Part shown: positions 31,670 through 39,103 of the stretch, in pieces
How the letters are laid out: each line of letters begins with the position of its first letter
Numbering within the stretch: the first letter of the stretch is position 1
From: QHCA01 sp038237645
Lineage (GTDB): Bacteria; Actinomycetota; Actinomycetes; Mycobacteriales; QHCA01
NCBI GenBank assembly: GCA_038237645.1
Contig: JBBRYN010000027.1
Coordinates: forward strand, 1-40,811
Reading direction: 5' to 3'
Length of the DNA: 40,811 nt
Program-made: the position numbers and the translations under genes
The notes under the pieces: model-generated
The model's input: the letters and a program-made list of their open reading frames with translations, nothing else
What the model was told of the DNA's origin: nothing
The model's database searches: none

Positions 31670-32408
31670 AGCCGAGCGTCGCGGCGGCCACCGGCACGCT
31701 GAAGGCGCGGCACCAGATCAGGACCGTCTGCGCCCCGCCGGTGCCGGTGCCGGTGGGCACCGGGTAGTTCTGGTTGCCTCGGTTGCCCTTGAGCTTGGCC
31801 AGGTGCAGCCCGCCGGTCGGTCGCTGCTTGGCGGCCCCGGGTACGAGATAGACGTGGTAGTCGGGCCCGGCCTCCGCGTCGAGCCCGGTCAACCGGACGA
31901 CGAAGGACCCGTCCGGCAGCTGCTGCAGCGACGCCCTTCCCGTGACCCGGTGACCGATCCCCTTCAGTGCGGCCGACCGGGACGGTATCGCTGCCGTCGG
32001 CGGCTGCGATACCGGCGAGGGCAGGGGCGACGCCGTCCCCGGGCCGGCCGGAGTCGGGGAGAGTGCCGGGGATGGTGCCGTACTCGAGGCAACGGCCAGT
32101 GGCTCGTCGACCGTGGTGTTGTGGAAGGCGGGAAGGACCGCCCACGTCAGCGCGGCGACGATCGGCAGGATCCCCGCGACCCGGCCCAGCCAGCCGGGGC
32201 CGCCGAGTGCACGTACCCCCAGCGGCAGCAGGGCCGCAGCCGCACCTGCGAGCGCGACGAAGGCCCAGGCTCGCCAACTTGTGAGCCCGGAAAGCACCGC
32301 GTTGGGACTTCGCCAGAGCAAAACCGCCGTGCCCGCACCGGCCAGGCCGATCGGCAGCAGCCAACCGGGCATCCGTGGTCTGGTTCGCTCGGGCATGCAG
32401 CCATTCAA
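31668..32408 (-). CDS. Membrane protein with DM13 domain
   Basis: The 246-residue protein has about three N-terminal hydrophobic helices (residues about 14-32, 43-65 and 75-95), a Pro/Ser/Thr-rich linker (about 105-145), and a C-terminal DM13 domain: GRASLQQLPDGSFVVRLTG, PDYHVYLVPGA, LKGNRGNQNYPVP and LIWCRAFSVPVAAATL with the conserved Cys. DM13 domains are thought to act in extracytoplasmic redox or electron transfer. The topology puts DM13 outside the membrane. Possible starts are ATG 32408 and ATG 32396. The function in this context is unknown. Confidence 0.85.
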   Translation of the reverse strand: MNGCMPERTRPRMPGWLLPIGLAGAGTAVLLWRSPNAVLSGLTSWRAWAFVALAGAAAALLPLGVRALGGPGWLGRVAGILPIVAALTWAVLPAFHNTTVDEPLAVASSTAPSPALSPTPAGPGTASPLPSPVSQPPTAAIPSRSAALKGIGHRVTGRASLQQLPDGSFVVRLTGLDAEAGPDYHVYLVPGAAKQRPTGGLHLAKLKGNRGNQNYPVPTGTGTGGAQTVLIWCRAFSVPVAAATLG

Positions 32409-32502
32409 CCGCTGATCGGCCGCCGCGACCCTTACAGACCACGGACGACCACGAGCGGCCGGCTGCAGCCGGAGAGGCCCGCGGCGGGCCAGCGGCCTGG
32501 AC

Positions 32503-32508
32503 TACGCT
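32503..32508 (+). promoter_or_regulatory. Candidate -10 element directly before glmS
   Basis: TACGCT lies 8 bases before the glmS ATG at 32517. A transcript would start within one or two bases of the ATG, and no ribosome-binding site is present (GAAGCC only). This fits a leaderless glmS mRNA. No glmS ribozyme is present: the 108-base gap is too short for one and its sequence does not resemble it. Confidence 0.5.
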
Positions 32509-32516
32509 CCGAAGCC

Positions 32517-34373
32517 ATGTGTGGAATCGTGGGCTACGTCGGCCGGCAGCATGCGCTCCACGTGGTGGTGGACGGCCTGCGCAGGCTGGAATACCGCGGC
32601 TACGACTCCGCCGGTGTGGCCATCGTCTCGGCCGGTCGGCTGGCCACGGAGCGACGTGCCGGCAAGCTGGCCAACCTCGAGGAGGCGGTCGCCGCGGACC
32701 ATCTCCCCGAGGGCACGACGGGCATCGGGCACACCCGCTGGGCCACCCACGGCGCGCCCAACGACCGCAACGCCCATCCGCACCTCGACTGCACCGGCGA
32801 GATCGCGGTGATCCACAACGGCATCATCGAAAACTTCGCCGCGCTGCGGGCCGAGCTCGAGGAGCGCGGGCACGACCTGCGCAGCGACACCGACACCGAG
32901 GTGGCGGCCCATCTCGTCGAGGAGATCACCGCCCGGCAGGGCGCACAGGTCGACCTGGCCGAGGCGATGCGCCAGGTGTGCCGGCGGCTGGAGGGTGCGT
33001 TCACCCTGGTTGCCGTGCACGCCGGGCTGGAGGGTGTCGTGGTCGGCGCCCGCCGCAACAGCCCGCTGGTGGTCGGCCGGGGGGCCGGCGAAAACTTCCT
33101 CGGCAGCGACGTGGCCGCCTTCATCGAGCACACCCGCGACGCGATCGAGCTCGAGCAGGACCAGGTCGTCGAGATCACCCGCGACGCGGTCAGGGTCACC
33201 GGCTTCGACGGGTCGCCGGCCGTCGGCAAGGACTACCACGTCGACTGGGACGTCTCGGCGGCGGAGAAGGGCGGGCACGACTTCTTCATGCTGAAGGAGA
33301 TCGCCGAGCAGCCGGAGGCCGTGGCCAACACGCTGCGCGGTCGGCTCGGACGCACCGGGCAGATCGTCCTCGACGAGGTCCGCATCCCCGACGAGGACCT
33401 CCGCGAGATCGACAAGGTCTTCATCATCGCCTGCGGCTCGGCCTATCACGCCGGCCTGATCGCCAAGTACGCGATCGAGCACTGGACCCGCATCCCCTGC
33501 GAGGTCGAGCTGGCCAGCGAATTCCGCTACCGCGACCCTGTGCTCGACCGCTTCACGCTCGTCATCGCGATCAGCCAGAGCGGCGAGACCATGGACACTT
33601 TGATGGCACTGCGGCACGCCAAGGAGCAGCGGGCCCGGGTGCTCGCCATCTCCAACACCAACGGCTCGACCATCCCGCGCGAGTCCGACGCCGTGCTCTA
33701 CACCCGGGCCGGTCCCGAGGTCGCGGTCGCGTCCACCAAGGCGTTCCTGACCCAGGTCGTGGCCGTCTACCTCGTCGCGTTGTATCTCGGCCAGGTCCGC
33801 GGGGTGATGTACGGCGACGAGGTCGCGGCGGTGGTTCGCGAGCTGCAGCGCGCTCCCGACCTGGTCGGCCAGGTGCTGGCCGCGATGGGGCCGGTGCGCG
33901 AGTTGGGCCGTGATCTGGTCAAGGCGCCCAAGGCGCTGTTCATCGGCCGTCACGTGGGCTACCCGGTAGCCCTGGAGGGAGCCTTGAAGCTCAAGGAGAT
34001 CGCCTACATGCACGCCGAGGGCTTTGCCGCCGGCGAGCTGAAGCACGGCCCCATCTCGCTGATCGAGCAGGGCACTCCGGTCATCGTCGTGGTGCCTTCC
34101 CCGCGCGGCCGCGACCTGCTGCACCGCAAGGTGGTCTCCAACCTGCAGGAGGTACGCGCGCGGGGCGCCCGTACCATCGTGATCGCCGAGGACGGTGACA
34201 CCGATGCGGAGGCCTACGCGGACCACCTGATCAGGGTGCCGGTGACGCCGACGCTGCTCGCCCCCCTCGTCACCGTGGTGCCCCTGCAGGTGCTCGCCTG
34301 CGAGATCGCCGCGGGCCGCGGCAACGACGTCGATCAGCCGCGCAACCTCGCCAAGTCGGTCACGGTCGAATAG
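32517..34373 (+). CDS. glmS: Glutamine-fructose-6-phosphate aminotransferase
   Basis: GlmS makes glucosamine-6-phosphate from fructose-6-phosphate and glutamine, the entry to amino-sugar and peptidoglycan synthesis. The 618-residue protein has the N-terminal glutaminase domain with catalytic C2 (MCGIVGYVG), GHTRWATHG and HNGIIEN, then two SIS domains (IACGSAYHAGLIAKYAIE, AISQSGETMDTLMALRH, KHGPISLIEQGTPV) and the typical end DQPRNLAKSVTVE. The open frame extends to 31557 but the CGIVGY start is decisive. acpS follows 11 bases downstream. Confidence 0.98.
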   Translation: MCGIVGYVGRQHALHVVVDGLRRLEYRGYDSAGVAIVSAGRLATERRAGKLANLEEAVAADHLPEGTTGIGHTRWATHGAPNDRNAHPHLDCTGEIAVIHNGIIENFAALRAELEERGHDLRSDTDTEVAAHLVEEITARQGAQVDLAEAMRQVCRRLEGAFTLVAVHAGLEGVVVGARRNSPLVVGRGAGENFLGSDVAAFIEHTRDAIELEQDQVVEITRDAVRVTGFDGSPAVGKDYHVDWDVSAAEKGGHDFFMLKEIAEQPEAVANTLRGRLGRTGQIVLDEVRIPDEDLREIDKVFIIACGSAYHAGLIAKYAIEHWTRIPCEVELASEFRYRDPVLDRFTLVIAISQSGETMDTLMALRHAKEQRARVLAISNTNGSTIPRESDAVLYTRAGPEVAVASTKAFLTQVVAVYLVALYLGQVRGVMYGDEVAAVVRELQRAPDLVGQVLAAMGPVRELGRDLVKAPKALFIGRHVGYPVALEGALKLKEIAYMHAEGFAAGELKHGPISLIEQGTPVIVVVPSPRGRDLLHRKVVSNLQEVRARGARTIVIAEDGDTDAEAYADHLIRVPVTPTLLAPLVTVVPLQVLACEIAAGRGNDVDQPRNLAKSVTVE

Positions 34374-34384
34374 CCCGGCCAGCC

Positions 34385-34753
34385 GTGATCGTCGGCGTGG
34401 GCATCGACGTGGTGCCGGTGGAGCGGTTCGCCGCGTCGCTGCGGCGCACGCCGGGCCTGGCGGAGCGGCTGTTCACCGCCGGCGAGCGGGTCACCGCCAG
34501 CGGCGATCCGCGCACCCCCGAGTCGCTGGCCGCCCGCTTCGCCGCCAAGGAGGCGGTAGCCAAGGCCCTCGGTGTCCCGGCGGCGTTGGAGTGGCACGAC
34601 TGCGAGGTGCGTACGGCCGCCGACGGCCGGCCGGAGTTGGCCGTGGCGGGCACCGTCGCGGCGGCCGCCGACCAGCGCCATGTCACCGCCTGGCACCTGT
34701 CGCTGTCGCATGACGGGGGCATCGCCTCTGCCGTGGTCGTGGCCGAGGCGTGA
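34385..34753 (+). CDS. acpS: Holo-[acyl-carrier-protein] synthase
   Basis: AcpS transfers 4'-phosphopantetheine from CoA to acyl carrier protein. The 122-residue length and motifs GVGIDVVPVERF and RFAAKEAVAKALG, with the magnesium-binding Asp and Glu, are those of the short AcpS class; WHLSLSHDGGIASAVVV is the conserved C-terminus. It starts with GTG 34385. glmS-acpS followed by an NAD(P)HX repair gene is a frequent actinobacterial order; here over 4 kb of accessory DNA separates the last two. Confidence 0.96.
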   Translation: MIVGVGIDVVPVERFAASLRRTPGLAERLFTAGERVTASGDPRTPESLAARFAAKEAVAKALGVPAALEWHDCEVRTAADGRPELAVAGTVAAAADQRHVTAWHLSLSHDGGIASAVVVAEA

Positions 34754-34756
34754 CCC

Positions 34757-34783
34757 GGGTGAGATGGGTGAGATGGGTGAGAT
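34757..34783 (+). repeat. Three exact 9-bp repeats after acpS
   Basis: GGGTGAGAT occurs three times in a row just after the acpS stop. It marks the left edge of the accessory block, about 50 bases before the promoter-like element of the effector module. Confidence 0.93.
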
Positions 34784-34829
34784 CGTGCGAGATGGCGCGA
34801 GGTGGATAGCCAACGGCACCGCCGATTCG

Positions 34830-34835
34830 TACACT
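34830..34835 (+). promoter_or_regulatory. Promoter-like element of effector module 1
   Basis: TACACT within TTCGTACACTGTG is a plausible -10. The same 13 bases occur in front of the second module, at nearly the same distance (38 versus 39 bases) from the first start codon. The surrounding bases differ, so the match suggests selection rather than simple recent duplication. No strong -35 is visible. Confidence 0.55.
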
Positions 34836-34873
34836 GTGCGCGACAGACCGGGCACCGGTTGAAGGGGTCGGCG

Positions 34874-35197
34874 ATGGCGGACGGGTTTCGCGTTGATCTC
34901 AAGGCACTCCTGGACGCCGCAGAGGGCGTCGTCGGCACTGTCGAGGCGATTGACGCCCAAAAGGTGAGTGACATCGACTGTGCAGAGTCGGCGTTCGGCC
35001 ATGATCAGCTCGGCGGCACGGTCTCCGACTTCTGCGACCGGTGGCAGATCGGGGTAGGCCACCTGGCGAAGGACGGCCAGGAGGTGGCCGGCCGCTTGGT
35101 ACACAGCGCGCAGGGCTACGCCATGAGAGATGTCGGCAACCGGGACCGGATGGACCGCATCCTGCAGGGCTCCGGCCCGGACCCGGGGGCTGACTGA
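34874..35197 (+). CDS. Small EspC/WXG-like T7SS partner protein
   Basis: The 107-residue protein is predicted helical: MADGFRVDLKALLDAAEGVV, then FGHDQLGGTVSDFCDRWQIGV and DGQEVAGRLVHSAQGYAMRD. The F-x2-RW-x2-G pattern and the late Tyr-x3-Asp (YAMRD) resemble ESX-secreted EspC/WXG-like proteins. GAAGGGG upstream is its ribosome-binding site. The last base of its stop is the first base of the toxin ATG, so the two are translated together. By analogy to helper proteins of T7SS toxins it probably pairs with the toxin N-terminus. A frame starting at 34802 is open but lacks similarity before 34874. Confidence 0.8.
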   Translation: MADGFRVDLKALLDAAEGVVGTVEAIDAQKVSDIDCAESAFGHDQLGGTVSDFCDRWQIGVGHLAKDGQEVAGRLVHSAQGYAMRDVGNRDRMDRILQGSGPDPGAD

Positions 35198-36447
35198 TGG
35201 CGGCGGAGCTGGGTCAGACCTCGGACCCCAAGGCCTTGGTCCCGGGTGACCCAGGCAAGGTGCATCAGACCCAGCTGTCGATGACGGCCTACGGTGACTT
35301 GCTGGAGGAGGCCGGTAAGGGTCTTGCGCGAATCAACACCGGCGATGGCTGGACCGGGCAAGCCGCAGATCAGTTCCACGAGAAGTTTCATGGCCAGCCG
35401 GGCAAGTGGACAGAAGCGGGTCAGGCGTTCCATTCGGCGGCAGCTGCGTTGACAACATACGGTGGGAAGCTGACCTGGGCCCAGGGCCAGGCTGCCGAGG
35501 CGATCAAGTTGTGGGATCAGGGGGAGGCCGCGACGGCGACGGCCAAGACCGAGCACGACAAGGCGGTGGAGGCGGCGAAGAATGACGCGGCCGCCAAGTC
35601 GAAGAACGGCACCCCGACCGTCCCAGCGACCATCCCCTTCGTGGACGCCGGCGAGGCCAAGCGTCAGGCCGCACGCACCATGCTCGACCATGCTCGCAGT
35701 GAACTGAACACGGCGGGTGACGCGGCGGACAAGACGGTCGGCTCCGCCCGGGACAAGGCACCCGAGAAGCCGGGTTTCTGGTCGAATGTCGGCGACTTCT
35801 TCAGCGCTGCAGGCACCGACATACTGCACGGCGTCGAGGATCTCGGTGCCGACGTCGTCAACGCTATGGCTTCGTTGGGCAACGCGGCGAGCCACCATCC
35901 AGGAGACACGATCACGATGCTGGGTGGGGCCGGGCTCGTCGCGCTGGGTGCCGCGGGTGAGTTCGCCGGCACAGCCCTGGACTTCAGTGTCGTTCTCTCT
36001 CCATTCGGAGTCGCGCTCAACATGGCCTCCGCGGTGCCCATTGCCGCCGGCGCCGGCATGATGGGTGTCGGCATGATGGACATGTCGAAGCACGCCGCGA
36101 GCGACGATGCCGTGCAGCCCATGCAGGGGAGCCGGGGCGGCGGGGGCGGCGACAGCACGGGCATCTCGTCGGAGATCGATGCGAACAACCGTTTGGTCAA
36201 GGAGGCTGAGCGAGCCGGGCGCAGTGACCAGGCCAACATCGACAAGCTGACCGAGCAGCTTGGCAACGGCAACATGAATCCGGGAACGGGGTCGAAGTTC
36301 CTGTTCAACGGCGTCTACGAGGCGAGGGCGGAGTCCGGTGCTCGGGTGTACTTCCGGAATACGCCGAGCGGCGTTCAGCTCCTCGGCAAGTCGACGAAGG
36401 CGAATCAGGACACGGTGATCGGCATGTTGCGGCAGCTTTATGGGTGA
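35197..36447 (+). CDS. T7SS polymorphic toxin with RelE-like tip (predicted)
   Basis: The 416-residue protein has three parts. Residues 1 to about 120 form a helical targeting domain with a W-T-G turn (TGDGWTGQAADQFHEKF). A middle part holds charged helices and a long hydrophobic section (about 240-300). The tip (about 325-416) contains FNGVYEARAESGARVYFRN, GVQLLGKSTKANQ and VIGMLRQLYG, whose strand order and Arg/Lys positions recall RelE/HigB-type ribonucleases of the BECR fold. That assignment is by eye and tentative; the effector architecture is clear. It overlaps its candidate immunity gene by 8 bases. Target and route of delivery are inferred. Confidence 0.75.
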   Translation: MAAELGQTSDPKALVPGDPGKVHQTQLSMTAYGDLLEEAGKGLARINTGDGWTGQAADQFHEKFHGQPGKWTEAGQAFHSAAAALTTYGGKLTWAQGQAAEAIKLWDQGEAATATAKTEHDKAVEAAKNDAAAKSKNGTPTVPATIPFVDAGEAKRQAARTMLDHARSELNTAGDAADKTVGSARDKAPEKPGFWSNVGDFFSAAGTDILHGVEDLGADVVNAMASLGNAASHHPGDTITMLGGAGLVALGAAGEFAGTALDFSVVLSPFGVALNMASAVPIAAGAGMMGVGMMDMSKHAASDDAVQPMQGSRGGGGGDSTGISSEIDANNRLVKEAERAGRSDQANIDKLTEQLGNGNMNPGTGSKFLFNGVYEARAESGARVYFRNTPSGVQLLGKSTKANQDTVIGMLRQLYG

Positions 36448-36856
36448 GCTCGCCCCGGACCCGATCCGGACGGTGACCATGGACGGCGTCCGTATCTCCA
36501 TGATTCTGGGCACGGAGGAGTTCTCGCTGGCGGTCGACGTCACGGTGCACACTCCGGCGGGCGAGGTGTTCCACTGCACGTTCTTCACCCCGGACCAGGT
36601 GCAGGCGATCATGCGGGCACATGAAGTCTCCGGTGAGACCCTGAGCGGCACCTACTTCTGGGCAGCCAACCCGATTGTGGTCAACCGGCTCGACGAAGGG
36701 ACCATCGTGGCGGTCGTCCTCGACTTGTGGCGGGAGGGCCAGCTTCCACACGCGATGCTGCAGTCCTTTCCCGAAGCGGCCGCTGGCGACGAAGACGTAG
36801 AAGTGCCAGGCGACGACGATGTCCCGGGCGGCACGTCCGTCGCTCGCGCTACCTGA
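36440..36856 (+). CDS. Candidate immunity protein for the toxin
   Basis: The 138-residue protein starts at ATG 36440 inside the last codons of the toxin gene. It is acidic, lacks a signal peptide and membrane segments, and reads as a mixed alpha/beta fold (VRISMILGTEEFSLAVDVTV, GEVFHCTFFTPDQVQAIMRA, TIVAVVLDLWREGQLP) with a disordered acidic tail. I recognise no family. Position, overlap, acidity and its joint duplication with the toxin tip (second copy at 38696) all point to immunity, but this is inference. Confidence 0.72.
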   Translation: MGELAPDPIRTVTMDGVRISMILGTEEFSLAVDVTVHTPAGEVFHCTFFTPDQVQAIMRAHEVSGETLSGTYFWAANPIVVNRLDEGTIVAVVLDLWREGQLPHAMLQSFPEAAAGDEDVEVPGDDDVPGGTSVARAT

Positions 36857-36935
36857 GCCGCCGGATGTGCGCAGGCGTGCTCAAGGTTATTGCGGTGCCT
36901 AGGTCGCGTTGTTCGTCTGCACTGCCAGGTGAGCA

Positions 36936-37283
36936 GTGACCATTCGAGCACCCTTCTGGGATCTGCAGACCCTCACCGAAGTCCGCATGGTACGGGCTCT
37001 GCTGAGGCGCCGTTTCCCTGAGACGTTCTCGTTGCTTGCCGAGAGCCTGGAGCAGGCTGATCCGTGCCGGATTGTCTACCCGGACAACCCAGGCGAATAC
37101 GATGGCGTGGTCCGGGAGGTCCTGGTGCTGCTGGCGTCGAGGGGTGGCAGCGTGGCCGGCCTACCCGTGGACGAGATCGAGACCCTGATCGCGGAGGGCC
37201 TGGCGCGCTCCTTCGGCGAGACGGCCCCGCAGGACGGTATCCGGAGGGTCGCCGAGTTGGTGGCGTCCGGGGTGCGGGAGTGA
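36936..37283 (+). CDS. Unknown small protein between the two modules
   Basis: The 115-residue protein starts with GTG 36936 (MTIRAPFWDLQTLTEVRMVR). It is predicted mostly helical, soluble and mildly acidic, with RIVYPDNPGEYDGVVREVLVLLASRG in the middle. It lies 79 bases after the immunity gene. It may be a second immunity or an orphan antitoxin left by an earlier toxin, or an unrelated cargo gene. No family is recognised. Confidence 0.65.
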   Translation: MTIRAPFWDLQTLTEVRMVRALLRRRFPETFSLLAESLEQADPCRIVYPDNPGEYDGVVREVLVLLASRGGSVAGLPVDEIETLIAEGLARSFGETAPQDGIRRVAELVASGVRE

Positions 37284-37350
37284 CTGACGTCAGCGCCTGA
37301 CCTGCAGGAACCGGCCACTGGGGGCGGTCGTCAAGCGCGCCGCGCGTTCG

Positions 37351-37356
37351 TACACT
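37351..37356 (+). promoter_or_regulatory. Promoter-like element of effector module 2
   Basis: TACACT in TTCGTACACTGTG lies 39 bases before the GTG at 37396, matching the element of module 1. TCGTCA about 18 bases upstream is a weak -35 candidate. Confidence 0.5.
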
Positions 37357-37395
37357 GTGGTCGACCGGGGGCGGACAAACCCGGGCGGTTCGGGT

Positions 37396-38703
37396 GTGGT
37401 CAACGGCTTTCAGGTCGAACTCCAGGCGTTGACGGATGCCGCCGATGCGGTCGCCGGCACGCTGCACGCGTTCGGTGCGCCGAAGACGAGTGGCGTCAAC
37501 GCTCCCGCATCCGCGTTCGGGCACGATCAGCTCGCGGCAGTCGTCTCCACCTTCTACGACCGCTGGAATACCGGTGTCGACTCGCTTGTCGGCGAAGGGC
37601 AGCAGGCTGTCGGGCGACTGGTGGGCAGCCGGGACAAGTACAGCACGGCCGACACCAGCTGGGCGCTGATTCCCGGAGATCCCGCCGCGGTGCAGGGCGT
37701 CGCGACCCACATGCAGCAGCACGGCACTCTGCTCCAGGAGGCTGGCCAGGGGCTCGGCCGGATCGACACGACGAACGGCTGGCGGGGTCCGGGCGGTGAC
37801 CAGTTCCGCGATCAGTTTCGCCGGCAGCCGGTCCAATGGAACGACGGAGCGCAGGCTTTCCACGCTGCGGTCGGTGCTCTGGTGAACTACGGGCCCACAC
37901 TGACGTGGGCCCAGGGTCAGGCCGCCGAGGCGATCGCGATGTGGAAGCAGGGCCAGGCTGCCACCGAACAGGGCCAAGGTGCAGCACGACCAGGCCGTGC
38001 AGCAGGCGCAGCAGCAGGCCGCGGCCCAATCGGCGGCCGGGCAGCAGGTCTTGCCCGTCGCCGTCCCGTTCGTCGATCCCGGCATAGCGACTCGACAGGC
38101 CGCGCAGGAGTTGCTCACCCGCGCCCGTGACCAACTGCAGGGCGCGGGTGAGGCCGCGGCGCGAACGATCGCCGCCGCCGGTGCGACGGCCCCGCAGCAG
38201 CCGGCCGGCGCCTCCGGCATCGGTGATTTCTTGGCTTCGGCGGGCAGCGCCCTGCTGAATGGCGCCGAGAACCTCGGTGCGGACGCCATCAACGGGGCTG
38301 CGTCACTTGGAAACGCCGCACTGCACCATCCAGAAGACGTTGGCCTGCTACTGGCCGCAGCGGCTGTGACCACACTGGGGGGAGGCGGCGAGGTGCTGGG
38401 ACTCGGGCTCGACCTCACCGGGGCTCGGAGATCGATGCGAACAACCGTTTGGTCAAGGAGGCTGAGCGAGCCGGGCACAGTGACCAGGCCAACATCGACA
38501 GGCTGACCGGGCAGCTCGGCAAAGGCAACATGAATCCGGGAACGGGGTCAAAGCACCTGTTCAACGGCATCAATGAGGCCAGGGCGGACTCCGGTGCGCG
38601 GGTGTACTTCAGGAATACGCCGGACGGCGTCCAGATCGTCGGCAAGTCGACGAAGGACAATCAGGACACCGTGATCGGCATTTTGAGGCAGCTTTATAGG
38701 TGA
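37396..38703 (+). pseudogene. Decayed second toxin, fused to its small partner
   Basis: From GTG 37396 the frame first matches the small partner (MVNGFQVELQALTDAADAV, FYDRWNTGVDSLVGEG), then passes without a stop into the toxin targeting domain (ALIPGDP, NGWRGPGGDQF, LTWAQGQAAEAI). One extra base in the G run at 37971-37973 shifts the frame; homology continues in the next frame (QHDQAVQQAQQQ, LPVAVPFVDPG, ENLGADAING) to about 38424. There the hydrophobic middle is deleted and the tip resumes in a third alignment (38425-38703). The tip itself is intact and matches copy 1 at 73 of 87 residues by hand count. The first frameshift alone could be a sequence error; the deletion is not. Confidence 0.85.
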
Positions 38704-39093
38704 GCTCGCCCCGGACCCGATCCGGACGGTTGCCACGGACGGCGTCCGTATCTCCATGATCCTGGGCACGGAGGAGTAGTCGCTGGCGGTCGATGTCACG
38801 GTGCACACGCCGAAGGGCGAGGTGTTCCACTGCACGTTCTTCACCTGGATCATGTGCAGGCAATCATGCGGGTGCACGAGGTGTCCGGTCAGACCCTGAG
38901 CGGCCTTACTTCTGGGCTGTCAACCCGATTGTGGTCACCGGCTCGATGAAGAGACCATCGTGGCGGTTGTGCTCGACGTGTGGAAGGAAGGCCAGCTTCC
39001 ACACGCGATGTTGCAGTCCTTCCCGAAGCGGTGTCTGACGACGAAGAGGCGCCAGGCGACGAGGCAGTCCCAGCCGACGCTCCCGCCACCTAG
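38696..39093 (+). pseudogene. Decayed immunity gene copy
   Basis: This region aligns closely with the immunity gene at 36440. The start codon has become ATA (38696-38698). A TTC codon has become TAG in frame (38777-38779). One base is missing at about 38846, 38903 and 38936 relative to copy 1. HAMLQSFP is still readable near 39002-39025. The gene cannot make the protein. It ends 10 bases before the NAD(P)HX repair gene. Confidence 0.88.
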
Positions 39094-39103
39094 GCTGCAC
39101 GAT

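Noticed and set aside
32409..32516. A glmS ribozyme or riboswitch before glmS
   Set aside because: The gap is about 108 bases, lacks the ribozyme core, and has a -10 element right before the ATG; the ribozyme is a Firmicutes feature.
38449..38703. An independent 84-residue gene for the second toxin tip
   Set aside because: It would need a TTG start without a ribosome-binding site and is better explained as the surviving 3' end of the decayed toxin; expression as an orphan tip cannot be fully excluded.
38960..39103. An extended N-terminus for the NAD(P)HX repair enzyme
   Set aside because: The extra 48 residues are encoded by the decayed immunity gene in a shifted frame and do not match the YjeF family; GTG 39104 fits the family start.
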